A stretch of DNA of 64,000 bases from Litomosoides sigmodontis (GCA_963070105.1 OY718805.1:10761652-10825651), one strand, 5' to 3'; shown: positions 38,534 to 51,955, counted from the first letter of the stretch. Made by a program: numbers and translations. Notes: generated by a model not told the origin, from the sequence alone.

Positions 38534-41500
38534 GGTCTTTTAGCTGAATAAATATTTTATAGGGTTGTGCAAAAAACGGATGAAAGCAGTCAGTATTTGG
38601 AACAACTAATTATCAATTTCATCGTTTGCTTAGTCAAAAACCCTCGTTAGTAACTTTTTTTTTTTTATTAAGTACGTTAACAGCGTGTATCGGAACGGAA
38701 GAAACGCTTAAACAGCGTGATTTGAAATTCAACTCTTTACTTTAGTATGAAGGTGTAATGTGCAGGATGGTAACTCCTCAACTATTTTGTTTTTACTTAA
38801 CTTTGTAACTTCTGTTTCCAATTTTATTTTTCTTGTACATTCTATTTATGTTAAATGTTGAATTGGAGCACTGCTTTGACTTTATGATCATTTTATACAA
38901 TCAAACTGTACATATAGTTCTAGGTGGTTATAAAGTTATGACAGATGATTTACAACTAGATACAATCGTTGATATTGTTCGACATACTCAAAATCATCGA
39001 ATTCTTCGTGATTGCCTGCAATTGCTAACGTGTGCTGTGACTGTTTCGCCAGTAAGTTTTCAAAATTCTTTACTCAAAAATTAAACATCTCAAAAACATA
39101 TGAAAATAAATTATTAAGAATTTTTCGCTAAATTATTTTCGTTTTCCAGAAAAAAGTATTGGCACACCTGATGTCTGTTTATACGTTCATGGGTGATGGA
39201 GTGCTAAAGAAGGATAATGATTTAACTCTAAGTGTAATTGAAGAAACGTTGAATGTGTTATTTTCGACTGTTATGAGTGAAAAGGTTGTTCGGAATCCCA
39301 GTTTAATAATTTTAATGATAAATGAATAAATTAATATATATTCCTATATATTCTTTTTTCTCATTTTGCTTGGGTACTGTATAAAAAATCTACGTCAACT
39401 TTAGCCGGCTTGGGAATTCATGTGTGATAGTATATCCCTGTGTTAAATTTTGGGTAAAGTCGACCTCTTCATTTAGGAATTTTCTTCAGGATCAGTCATT
39501 TCACGAACAGTTGGTTGCAACTTCTCGACTATTTGCAGCATCGATTATTGACATTCCAGCACATCGACGTGATAGAATTTTACGTGCTGTGTCTCGGTCT
39601 GCTGGAACACACTATCTTTGGGCAGTAATCGCCATTCTTTTTGAGCGGTATTGCCTAAGTTGGCCTAAAAAACCAGAAGGTTTGTTATAATAGTGTATAT
39701 GTTGGCGTTATAGAAGAGAGCTTCTTCATATTGTATTTATTTGAAAGAATTGTATGCATCTGAGATGAATGGAAAAATACCGGATATATGTGACTCTTTA
39801 TATATGCCTGGGTTTTTTGAATGCCGTCAGGCTTTATTCATTGCCCTACTTATAGATTATAATGGACAGTTTTCAGGTCGAGCATCAGCTGAATTATATG
39901 AGGAAATGTCGACCGTTATGGTATCGGAATTTGATTCAGTAGAGCAACTATTATGCGCTGCAAAAATGATAAAATATATTATCGAGTTGGGGGGTGATTT
40001 CTTAGAGCCTGAAAATCCAGATACAGATGTTAGTCAAAAAAAAAAATTTTCGTCGCAAATATTTGATCGAACGAAGCATTCGGTGCAAAAACTGCGACAC
40101 TACCGTTTTGCCATATTGGGTTGGATTGCTAGGCTTTTAGAAAGTGACGAATTTAAAGCAAAGGTAATAATAGTCTTTTGCTTAGGTGCTATTTCTTTTT
40201 TTAGACAAAGCATCCTTTTAATCTATTTATATAAACAAGGCTTTATCAAATTAGTTAGACCCAACTGATTATCTGCGGAGTGGTTGGAAGTTTCTGTTCT
40301 TTCAGTTTCGTTCGATTGCCATTGATGATAATTCATATGATAGACTGCTTGAAACTGCGAAAGTTCTTTTACTTTGTTCCGTTGAACTTGATGACTTTGT
40401 AACAACGGAGGCATTAAATGCTGAGCAACGTAATGCTCAAGCTAATTTAAGTCAGCATATTACAAACAATTGCAAATATTGGATTGCAGTATCATCACGG
40501 GCAGATATCGTCATTGAAAAGGTTCATTCAATTTATTTTGAATTCAATTTATGTAAAGATGAAAAAAATTCAATTGTCGATATTGTGAGATTTCGCAAAA
40601 AATACCTTAAATAGGTAGTTCTCGCATCTTTGATGACGAAAATTTTACTTCAGTTTCAAAATTTGTTGCCAAGTAATGTTTGCGGGCACATTGTGGTGGA
40701 TGTTTTGGAACAAACTGAAACTATGCCGAAATTGAGGGATCGGGCGTTACAGTTCCTGAATGCAAAACTGCTACAAGATGGTTCATGTATGGTGAAAGTG
40801 GATTACCTGAATAGCTTGATTAGAAAATTTAACTGTTGGCTAAAACCTGTTGAAAAGGGATTTGATGTAAGTTTATAGGAATTCGGTATTGTGATGTAAA
40901 TCATTTATCTGGTCTCATTGGTACCAAACTGTTAATCTTCTGTTGTAATGATCATAGCTGTAGAGAAGGGGGGGGGGAGATATGAACGGATTCCACAGCT
41001 ATGGTGTTAATTTCATTTTAGATAGATCTATGCCAGAAGGCAGCCCATACATTGAAACTGGTGGCACGTAGTATGACACCATCAACGGGCTTCCTGTTAT
41101 TGTCAGAAACTCTAGAATTAACTGTGGAATTGGTAAGTATCATTTTTTACAAGATTGTTAAGGTTTTTATTGGTACAGTGTTTTGGGATGTTAGGAGGTT
41201 GACTAATAGTTTAGATAACTTCAATCTAATCTTTTGAGTATATTACCATTTAGTTGCAAAGCTGTTCATAATACTTTTTTCCAAGCTTCATGTATGTTTC
41301 CCCTACTTTTTAAAATCATTTTCTGTCCCTAACATATATTTGCAGCTCACTAATCGGAATATGCATGATGAAACAGTAATGGGCAGTCTCCTTTTGTTAG
41401 CTGGTGAATTAATGCGTTTTCAACGCGTAAAAAATTCAATTCTGTACTCAAATGCCTTGACAGCAGTGTGCACTGAAGTTCTTTCGACAGTACTTGAAAC

Positions 41501-44500
41501 ACAAGCTGTAGTTGGAAGTAGCAGTAATCAGCGGGTTGATCCGTCAAAAGAGGGTGTTTTGTGGGGGCGAAGACGTCGTACTCAACACTCAATGAGTGGT
41601 CGATATGTTAGTAAGTTACAACCTATTTTGATTAAAATTCAAAGATTGACTTCAAATGCAGGCTTAGAAATTGAAGAGAAAGATTTTTAGATTTATATCT
41701 TTTTTTAAATTAGGTTTTCAAAATGCTAGCTTTAAAATTTTCAGCCGGTAGTGACGCATTGCTGATTTGTTCGTTAGTGTGTTTACAACGGATTTTGGAA
41801 AATTTTGCCGAATTTATTTTTAAACATTTGTCATCTATTCTTACTATTGTTTCACGATTATGCTGCATGTGTGATTACATACCTTCAACAGTAAGTTTCA
41901 AGCTTTTAATAATTATTTTAATAATATAATGGCTTTGAAGTTCGGACGTACTAATTGATGGATAGAATGATATGCAATTCTGTAGATTTCTATGCATCAT
42001 TGACAAATGGTTGAAAATTTTCAAAATCAGCGTCATGACTTGAATTTGAAGTTGATGTTGTGAATTTTCCTTGGAGAAGTTTGCTTGGTTGTGAGTGTAG
42101 TCGAAGCTTAGTATGAATAATCGATTTATTCGTTACGACAGTGGTTAAGTGACAAACAGATGTATCACCAATGAGAAATACAGCACTGGTCACCTAACAA
42201 CCGCTCACGAACTCTCCTTCCCGGCCTTCTCCTGGTGCAAGAGGAATACCTCCTCTTGGTAGTTGATCTACCCATTCATAGTTGAAGATGGGGAGGGGAG
42301 AGTTACAGTAACCGAGTGATTGATCGACTATACATGTACATGAATCGATGACAAACATGGGTAGCAGTACAGTTACATAATACAATGAATAGCACATTAC
42401 AGTATCACATGCCATATTTATAATAAATCTATTCCCCATTTGACCTCGGTTTCACGACAGTGGAGTTTAAACAAAGCTAATTCATAGCTGCCTGAGAATT
42501 TCATAGAGAGATTGAAGAATTGCAAAAATTTTCTGTATACATCTATAATGCTAAATCATGAGAAATCTACTTATGGCTGGAGTAAATATAATTGATAAAA
42601 GATTTACTCATAGTACTATTTCCACATTCGCTGTAAGATCCTCATTCAGATTTATATGTAGTTAGCTAATGAATACCGGATTTATTGCTTTTGTTTTATG
42701 TTTTATGCGCCAGCATAAATCGGCATAAATAAACGTTCCTGTAGAATGATCTATCATGTGAATTTATTTTTCAGAGCTCTTCTAATCAGCAGATGCAACC
42801 AGCGAATAAATTCTCGGCTGCTCAGCAACGAATTTTTTGTATATTTCGAGCATTGTCCAAAATAGAGCTAAGAATCGTCTTAGATGCTTTTGATGAGGCT
42901 TGCAGCACTTTGATAAATGAACCGGTAAGTTCCTGCTTTTACTACATCCAAATCTAATATTTTTCAACCTGAACAATCTATGAACAAAGAACAATATGAA
43001 TGAAGTGAATGGCAATAATCTGTTTGTTGTTAAAACCTTAATGTTAATAGCACTGACTTACCATTGCAAAACAGTTATGATTCAAGTTTACTCCACTTCA
43101 TAAATATGCCCCTTCTTTCTTTTTTTATTTGCTATTCCTTTTTCATTATGGAACGGCTAACGCTGTTTCACTAAACATCGCTTTAGGAGTTTAGTAAAAT
43201 TTGTAGTGACTGAACAGCGTTTTCATAAATTCTTGTAAGAACTTGGTATGCTGAGATGATTATATCTGAGGCTGCATTGAGAATCATGAAGTTAAAGGAA
43301 GTTCTGTAAATGATATGTTCAAAAATTGTTTGTAACAATGTGTTGCGACTTTAATTTTCTTTTGTTGTATTTTTAGGCTGCTGTGGGTATACTTCTCAAA
43401 ATGTTTTCATCAATTAATGATATGAAAAATAGAGAAATATTACTAAAATTCGTGGTTCGCGTGTGCAATCTATACTTCTATGGCTTTGATGTGCGCTCAA
43501 GTAATGCAAAATTGGTGGTAAGTTACTTAGAATTACGAATAGTAAAGTATATTCAAAAAAGGGACCTATCGCTTTTGCATGTTTTAGACGAGAAAATTCC
43601 ATATGAATAGGAAGTAATATATGTAAAGATGTCTACTTTACAGAAAAATGATGACGTTGATAATGCTGAGTTAATGATTATTGATAGCTTTTTGGAAGTT
43701 ATTGATAACTTATCTGAAAATGAGTTTCGGATAGTGACCAAGTCAATCTACATGCGTTTGCAAGAAGCCGTATCACCTAAAGCCAAAATGGAACTGCGAT
43801 ATCGTTCAATTACAATATTTAGATTTTTAAATCGGTGGGTTACGCCAAAAATTTCCATTTTCGTATAGTTGGAATTTTGACGACGCTATACTTCAATTTG
43901 TATTTTCAGTCATTTCTTGAGCATCACAGCCTGTTAAAAAGTTTAACGTCGCAAACCTTTTTCCCCTTAATAAATGGTAGAATTCGCTTTTCTGATCTAA
44001 CTTTTCCAATTATTAAGCCTTGAAGCAATATCGACTATTGTTACAGCTTCTACGAATCATACAAAAACATAGCACTGCCACATTTTGGTCGATTTTTTAA
44101 TTTCTTGCCGGATATCTTTTCGCGGTGCAATTCTTGTATAACAGGTATCACTTTTTTTATACATCACTGTTTTAGTTTTCAAGTTTTAAAACCTTAAAAT
44201 TTTAATCAACGCATACACTTACAGATTCTCAATCGTTGATATTTTATGACGGTGAAGCTTCGACAATGGGTCATTTGCTGACCGTTGTAATTGACTTTGT
44301 TAAAAACTGTGCCCGTCATCCAACATTCTTTACTTTGTTAGTTTTAATAGGTTTTCTTCGTTAGATTTACAAAAAATCAAGAAAAAAACAAAAACATTAA
44401 TGAAATAATTTGCTTCATTTAATTTAAAAGTATTTTCTCAGTGATTTTTCTTTGAATAAAACTCTTTCACTGAAAAAAACAATTTGAATAAGGCTCTATG

Positions 44501-45346
44501 GGCGTAGTTTGTTTTCTTCCAAATGAAATTTTAAATGGAAATTTTCAGGGAACGTGCAAAAGTTGTGCTGGATTTCTTAATAGATGAAATAGATAATAAA
44601 GATGTGCCAGGACATGAACTCCGCTGCGTACCTCACCTGGCTGAGTGTTTCTACAACATTATCGATTGTCAAAATGAAATCCTAATGGATGTAATCAATA
44701 AAATCATGTTAAAAACGCGTAGTCAAAGTTCGAAGGTATTTTTTGCCAAAACTAGGAAGCGGAGTCACATACCTACCCCGAAATATGTTGCGTTAGGTCT
44801 TCGAGTATTGGATGATAAAATTAACCACTTACAAGAGTCGAAAAAAACTTTTGCACATTTTTTTTTATCATCAAAACTTCCTGGTCCTGTTTTACTTAGA
44901 TGTTTGCATGCACTATTAAGCTCTGTGTGTATGCTTCCAATTTTCAGTAAAATTCAAGAGACCAAAATTGACTTAATGAGTGAGATACGTTGTTTTAGGT
45001 TCGTTATCGTACTTTATTGGTTCTGGAATGGTTATTCGAGCGTATGGGTGATGCAGTTGCACCAACATTACCATCGGTGTTACCGTTCTTAAGTGAACTC
45101 CTTGAAGGTACTTTTTTTAGTTTGAAAGAAAGCACTTAGAGGCGAGGAAGTGGGATTGCATACTTGACTACTCGAGAGTGAGTGAAGTGTTGGGTCATTC
45201 CATTTTTGCTACTGGTTGTTTCTATTATTTATATTGTATATTATTCTGTTTCAGATGACAACAGAAAAGTTGAAATGCAGTGTGATGTAGTAATTGGCGT
45301 TTTGCGGAAAAATTTCGGGGAGGAAATCACGGAGGGATATACTTAG
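33673..45346 (+). CDS. toe-1: HEATR1 / UTP10, U3 snoRNP-associated ribosome biogenesis protein
   Basis: Large HEAT-repeat protein of the small-subunit processome needed for rDNA transcription and 18S pre-rRNA processing in the nucleolus. Thirty-one exons join in phase to 1680 residues: 33673-33811, 34242-34465, 34959-35192, 35561-35703, 35825-36009, 36132-36180, 36307-36449, 36616-36796, 37083-37182, 37321-37470, 37577-37696, 37842-37973, 38171-38391, 38563-38645, 38924-39051, 39150-39284, 39490-39679, 39748-40163, 40306-40521, 40615-40866, 41022-41132, 41346-41610, 41745-41890, 42775-42924, 43377-43517, 43644-43834, 44047-44144, 44225-44336, 44549-44735, 44999-45107, 45255-45346. The N-terminus MTSLEKQLNNL and VSLLFDHKDAGSLYV match HEATR1 closely; the fourth residue block ALLPYHSSNIFGRLL follows. 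Exon 10 has KKKKRRRRY and LKRKR, likely nucleolar signals. The C-terminal BP28CT region (SSK then VRYRTLLVLEWLFERMGD) ends GEEITEGYT. Intron 23 is unusually long (884 bases). Confidence 0.97.
38479..38531. repeat. (AT)n microsatellite in UTP10 intron 13
   Basis: About 26 AT units in the short intron between exons ending 38391 and starting 38563, only 31 bases before the 3' acceptor. Length change here would alter spacing near the branch point. Confidence 0.97.
42143..42307 (+). ncRNA. Two-hairpin intronic element, candidate H/ACA-like snoRNA
   Basis: Inside UTP10 intron 23, on the sense strand. Hairpin 1 pairs GTTAAGTGAC (42143-42152) with GTCACCTAAC (42189-42198), one mismatch. Hairpin 2 pairs AACTCTCC (42210-42217) with GGAGAGTT (42297-42304) and contains an upper stem CAAGAGGA (42238-42245) with TCCTCTTG (42251-42258). 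ACA follows the second stem directly (42305-42307). This order resembles an H/ACA snoRNA, but the hinge lacks a perfect ANANNA box and hairpin 2 is long, so it may instead be a folded repeat. Confidence 0.25.
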
Positions 45347-45875
45347 TTCCTTGAAGCATGTGTTACGAACGCTAATATCATAGGCCAGAATACTATCAAA
45401 ATGCTCTTTATATATATCAGTGCATATTCAAAGAATAAGCGCTATAGACTATTCCGTTCCCTTACTTTTATATCACTGCGGGTGGTAACTCGCTGATTTA
45501 GTCGTGTAAGCTTGTTAAGTAATGTTGTTTTAGCAACTATGATCATTAAACTGATGAAATTTGATCTCGAATTGGTTTTTTTAAATACAACCCAGTCAGT
45601 TACTTAACGGTTTTATCATTTAGGGGAACACGTACACACACACATACGTAGTAGTATCATGAAACTTATCAACAACCTTGAATAATAGATGACATTTAAT
45701 AAAAAAAATAAACTGTGAAAAAAAAAGTGCAATAGCTTTCCCAAGAGGAAAAGTGATATTAAGGCGGACTACAATTCTGACAGATGTTTTTTTCTGATTC
45801 TTTGTAACAAGTCATTTTTGCATAAAGAGCGGGGTACTACAGGAAAATATAATAGCACATACAATGTACGAACTT
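45347..45875. other. Convergent 3' flanks of UTP10 and DIS3
   Basis: The two genes end tail to tail 529 bases apart. On the plus strand AATAAA occurs at 45698-45703 and again at about 45708-45713. No further gene is seen. Confidence 0.55.
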
Positions 45876-48800
45876 TCAATCTTCCGGAGCAGAAAGAATG
45901 TAGTCAACGCTGAAACCAGGAATCTTCGGTGAAATCAGTTTTATATCCAGGCGGATATGTTGGACATCAGTCCTATCCAGCGAAAGCTTAACTGTTATGC
46001 GTTGGAAACTCCTTATTTCTACACCTTCTGCTACTAACGAATCGTCTGTTACTTGATAATTTGATCCGCTCGGAAAAACGACGATTGATTCGAATCCATA
46101 AGCTGGTACAAACACCTGCATAAAGTTATAAATCCAAATGGATGCTATTTGAACTAATTGAGGAAAACAATTTAATCTGCAAAATTCGGAATGTACAAAA
46201 TAAATTCCGCAAACATCGCTCGTTACCTGAATACCATTTTTTCGGATTCCCATCACAAAACCATCGTGCAATTCAGTGTGATCCTTGAAGTAAAGTAATG
46301 TATTGAGCAAAATCGACGCCCTGCCGGCGTACTGTGCTTGTTTATGCCTCAAAAAAACGAAAACGTCATGCATCAAACATTGTAAAAAAAGTAATTTAGC
46401 AAAAACAACAGAATTTGACATTTCCAAGCTTCGCTTTAGATGCTATTTTGCTTAGGTGTACATTTTACGGGTTACAATAACTTTCCACGTACTTATCCTA
46501 ATTGCTTTAAATATAAGGACTTCATCAGCAACCTGTAATTGAGGTTGTTTGCAATTTTGGTGACCAATTCACCGTTCAACATTTCAGGAAAAGTGGAATC
46601 AGCACTAATTGAAGCAGAAAGTAGACGATGAACCATTATATCTGCATATCTTCGAATTGGTGATGTGAAATGGGTATAGATTGGAGCAGCAAGTCCAAAA
46701 TGAACGTATTGCTCGGTTGGCAGCGATCCTAGAATAAATACTGACCCATAATGTGACAAAATTATTTGTTATATTTAGTACCTTTAACATCCGGTATAAA
46801 ACACGTGAGTGGTAAACATGGAGCTCTAAAGCAGTTTTCTTACAAACATTTTGTAAAAAACTGAAAAAAAAATTGCTTGTCGCATACGATAAAAATACAT
46901 AAACGATAATCTAACTTCAAATAGATGAGAAAAATTCTTAAAAACCTGAAGCGAAATACACGGCCTGGGTCATACAACGTGTGGCCAACATTCGGAATAG
47001 TATATTCAACATTGCATTACTAGGATCCACGGCTTTATCCAAACTTTCCGAAAATGCTTTTCCACTTTCAGTATTCATTTTAAAGCCTTTCGCCCTCGCC
47101 ATCTAAATTCAGAATTAAAAACTTTTGAATGCGAATTTCAAGGCTTTCGGGATGAAAGGAAAAAAATAAACACACATAATAACTTTTCCCTTACATTAAC
47201 CAGCGGCTTATAATTTTCTTCCGGTGGGACTGGGTGCCGTCGAAGCAGAGCACAATTCGGGAAATCCGCCGTTATGCGTTCCGCGACGGAGATGTTAGCC
47301 AGCAACATAAATTCTTCGACCTGTGATGAAAATACAATTGAAGGGAACAGATTTGGAAAAACCAGCAACACATACATTTAAGCAGGTAGCACTCATGCTA
47401 GTGAAATCAAGCGATATAAAACAACGCACGTACAATTTAATAAAATAAGATAGTAGTGATCCTCACCATGCTGTTAGTTGCCAGCATCTTTTTCTCTTGC
47501 ACACTGATGGGATCTTTCGTTTCGGAATCTATGTTAAATCTGATTTCAGAGGAAGCCAAGGATAACGCACCATTAGCATAGCGCTTTGCCTTTAGCTTCT
47601 TCGAGAGTGTCAATAATGTTCTCAAACTCACAGTGAGAGAATCTGACTGAAACAAAATTATTAGAATATGGAACGATCACTGCTCACTGATTCCCATAAT
47701 CCAATCAAGTTGTCTATAATCGTATAATGTAATAAAATGTAATGGCACAAGGACTAACAAAGACTAACAAGTCATACAAACAAAGACTAGTTAGTATAGT
47801 TCTCATTGAGATCTAGAATCTTCTCATTATTCTAAAGTTTCAAAATCCTATTAACAGCAGTTACGCACTGCTACTTATTTATCACATCAATCAGTTGAAA
47901 ATGAAACAGAGAACAGACTAACCAGAGAACAATCATCAATCTTATTCTGAGCTTCCTCATAAGTAAGCGCAGCACTAGAACGTATAAGAGATTTATGAAA
48001 CTTAATATCAATAATATCAGCATCGGCTGTCAAAGTCCAAATCACTGAAAAAGCCAGACGATCGACATTTTCGCGAAGTGAACACAAATCACTTGAAAGT
48101 AATTCCGGCAACATGTCGATACGTCTAAAACATTTCTTTTGTGCATCATTTTTGTCAACGACATTACTTAACAGCAATTTATCCATTAATTTTGATTCTA
48201 AATGTTTAGTTCCTAGTAATAAAACAATACAAACATAGCAGCCTAGTTAGCGACTTAGATATTTCTTAACATGATGTAATGAATGACTCGTTGATGATGT
48301 AATGATGTCAACTAATAGTTACTGTGTTTGTACTGTTTTATGGTTGATGATTCCAAGGAATATTTGTCAGTAACCCAGCAAGCACTCACCTATCACAAAG
48401 ATAGACAGTAGTTCCGCGATGAGCAGCTTCTGCGTCCATCGCTGTATTTGGTCTAACAAAATGCGAAACATCCGCAATATGAACACCAACCGGAAACGTT
48501 TCTCAGTTAAATTAAAAATAAAGTTAAAAAGTGAAAAAAAATGTTACAGTTACAACCTCGTAGAGATCTGATGCAATCTGGATGCAGTGAAAAGCATCGT
48601 CGATATCGGTACAACCAGGAGGATCAACTGAACACACTGTTAATGAACGAAAATCTTTCCGATGACTTTCATTAGGCGCATTCCATGGAATCTCAGGTAA
48701 ACATGCGTAAACAGCATCCGAAAATGGCCCATGTGGCACATCGTGCTCCAATAACAACACCTTCAAGGTAAGCCTTACTGCTCGCTCAAAAAGCAAAGTA

Positions 48801-51525
48801 AGTGAATCAAAGGATGAAAAAGTTAAAATTAAAGTCGAAGCAGAGAAGTATACACATTCCTGCACAAGTGTTTTGAGGCTAGAAACTAAAAAATTAAACG
48901 TTGTCTTTAATTACTTCATTCTCCGTTTCCCGATCACCTGCCATGCCAATACTTCTTACATAATGTCCAATTGGATAGCGTGAATCTCTGGGCCAGCTAT
49001 CAATTGCAACAATGATCCGCCTTCCTATCAAACATTCAACCTGACGTGTTTCAATTCGTATACGAGGTATAAGTCGTTCTGCCGCAGCAAACAGTACAGA
49101 CGTTGAATCTATAAATGAATTTTGTAAATATAACATGATAGCACTAGCTTTATACAAATATTTAACCACTTCGCTACACTAACGATGATTCCACTTTTGC
49201 TGATATTATTTTCAGTCACTATCCTACACTTTTAAACAAATGAATGATGTAGCAACCTTTAACACAGAAAAATGGATTGTAGGAATGAAAATTAATAATA
49301 TATGATTTGTATACGAAAAAAGTACTACACTACTATTAAAGTCATTCAAGCGAGTAAATGAGCAGCGAAAACGAGAACAAAAAAATTAAAACAAAAGGAT
49401 TTCTTTAATAGAAAGAAGTAAAGAATAATTTCATGAAAATTACATTACCATAAGAGAATTTTGCGCAAGCTAAGCACTTAACAAACCTTTCACAGCAGGT
49501 TGCAGAATCATTCCACAATACTGACGCCAGTTTCGTTTAACAATTCCAACCACTCTAGCAGACGGAACTTTTTCTTCCATCCGCGACCTTTTCAACTCGA
49601 TTTCCTCTTCATCTTTGTCATCCTCTTTATCAACTGCATCTTTCATTTCAATTTCTTCCACATCTCGTAGCTTAAAATAAGCCTCTTAATATAACTTCCT
49701 AATATAAAAACGCAAGCATTTAATATGACAAATATGCATTAAGCATATAAAGTTGAAAACCTTGCAAGTTTTGACGAAATCAGATTCTAAAAAACCAGAA
49801 AAAAATTAAACGAAAGAATTGTTAACTTTACTTACTCGAATAACTTTCTGTGGGCAAGTCCACTCAGATTCTGGCAACAGTTCCACAGCAACAGTATCAC
49901 CGTTGACAGCACGGTTCATATTGCCACGTCCCTGAATAAACCACGTATTCCCCTCATCTACATGAACATATGCTTCCATATAATTTTCACGCGATACCTA
50001 AAACAATTTTTAAATCTGTAATGTTACATCTGCAAAATTTGCAGATCTCTACAAGTTTTTGAAACATCTGTAGAACAGAACTATTGAAAGCTGAAGACAT
50101 GCTAAAGTGTTTCGACATATCCTTGCGATAGTTTTTAGCAACTAATACAACATTCCTGTCTTGAATTACATAATGAACTGAATAAAAATCACAAAAAAGG
50201 TAAAAAAACCAATAGATATAAGGAAGTAATCAATACAAACTTGGAATGTTGCTTTTTTAAAATTTCCATTTCGAATCCCATTCTGTATTATATCGTGAGT
50301 CAAATACTCTGGAAACAAAATACGTCCTCGACCCTCGCTTTCTGCATTGTAAACAGCCAGTTTATTGAGCAAATCAACATTATCCTTCATACCTAGGAAT
50401 AAAAAGTCATTCCAATACATATATATTAGTAATAAATCCCTTAAGCATGAGATTGTTACTTATGAAAATAATAAACACTCATAGTGTCAAAGTAGCAACT
50501 GTGTGAGATAAAAATTAAGAAAGAAAATGGATGCAAAAATTCCAACCTTCAACGTATTCTTGTAAAGTGAACACATTCTCAAACTGTTTTTTTAACCGAT
50601 CTTTGCTTACAGCAGTACCACATATGATGATCGGAACCATAGAAAGTTGCTTCCAATGATTTTCGTAAAACTTTGCACAAATTATAAGAGATTTAGTTAG
50701 CCTTAAAAATTCAATTAACTAAACAAAGCAATCGATAATGATATGAAAAACAACGTAGAAAAAGGAATAATTACCAAATTAAACCAATTTTTTAAAATAT
50801 GACATAATTCTTATACGATAGCGCAATTACTTCACAGACACTTACCTATCTTCTTCACTTTCACCCACAACACGATCAAGATGAGTTTCAGAATGAAAGT
50901 CATCCATGAATACGTAACTTTTCCTGCCCGGACTCTCGTAGCACAATGTGTACATTGATTTATAAGATCGCGGGCTTGATTTTTTCACATCTTCCCAAAC
51001 AGTTTGCGTAATAATAATGTTCCTGAAAGGGAAAAGAGAACATTTTATAATCACTTGGGCAACACCTCACTATACGCAGCACTAACGTGAACTTTAAGTT
51101 GTCGAACAAATGATGGAAACGAATTATTGCCGACGAATCAAGAATGACAGCGTGTTTGATAGGTACCACGGATGAAATTTGGACAGTTAAATCAGTGAGC
51201 GAATGACTCCCAACTGCTTGACAACTTCTGCACGATTCTAGTCCACAACCAATATCGTTTCTCAGATACTGCTCATGCACTCGCTGTAACAATAGACAAT
51301 CCGATCAGTGTAACAGTTATCAATTAACAACTTTCGATATTAGAAATGGAAAACTGCCAAGATACTCAACACTTTTAGGGAACAGATGGAACTCTTGAAT
51401 ATGGCTATTACTGTCTTCTTAAAATAAAACCTTACTTTTACGACTTTACCGCCTTTTGTCTTTCTGTAAAGTACATTCAGGACGCGCTTACTTATCCCAC
51501 TTTGTTTCACATTAAGCTCAAGCAT
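45876..51525 (-). CDS. dis-3: Exosome ribonuclease DIS3 / RRP44
   Basis: Catalytic subunit of the RNA exosome, a 3'-5' exonuclease (RNB domain) with an N-terminal PIN endonuclease domain. Seventeen exons: 51525-51436, 51283-51087, 51022-50846, 50701-50547, 50392-50241, 49997-49836, 49670-49487, 49108-48915, 48760-48557, 48490-48390, 48124-47923, 47646-47467, 47320-47195, 47102-46946, 46728-46533, 46347-46227, 46115-45876, giving 945 residues (human 958). The CR3 cysteines are in [13 protein letters not shown] acids are present in VILDSS, QTVWED and EEDRL, but the position of the last ligand reads ICGTAVSK, so that Asp is absent. Cold-shock domains follow. The RNB active site [15 protein letters not shown] is intact; [27 protein letters not shown] and an S1 domain follow. 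The intron 48491-48556 ends CG instead of AG. A TTTTGCAG four bases before the ATG is a likely trans-splice site. Confidence 0.98.
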
Positions 51526-51529
51526 TTAG

Positions 51530-51540
51530 CTGCAAAAGGG
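51530..51540 (-). promoter_or_regulatory. Putative spliced-leader acceptor of DIS3
   Basis: CCCTTTTGCAG ends four bases before the DIS3 ATG. With CFAP20 634 bases upstream on the same strand, the pair could be a small operon resolved by trans-splicing; the spacing is on the long side for that. Confidence 0.45.
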
Positions 51541-51955
51541 ATTAAAATTCATCTATCATTCATTTTAAAAGTGAAATAAATATAGCACTCTTCTACTAAT
51601 ACATTTTTATTAACTCAAAGTGCAAATGAATGAAATTTACTTGAAGGGTCTCGTGAAAATTTGCAAAAGTAAAAAGAGTAAGTTCTGAAATTAACTGAAG
51701 AACGTACAAAAAACAAGCAGAGCAATTTAATTTATACAACAAATAGCTTAAGCAGATGATATGCCAAATGAGATCATAATATATGTACAAATGATTGCTT
51801 CTTTTGATGCAAAATATGAAAATACAACAAGTAATACTATTTCCACTTTCATAATATAACAACCATTTTCATGACCTCGATCGGATAGCAATCATGTGCG
51901 ACTATCCTGAAATTTTTATTAATATAAAAACTTGGCTTATATGGCTCTACTGCTT

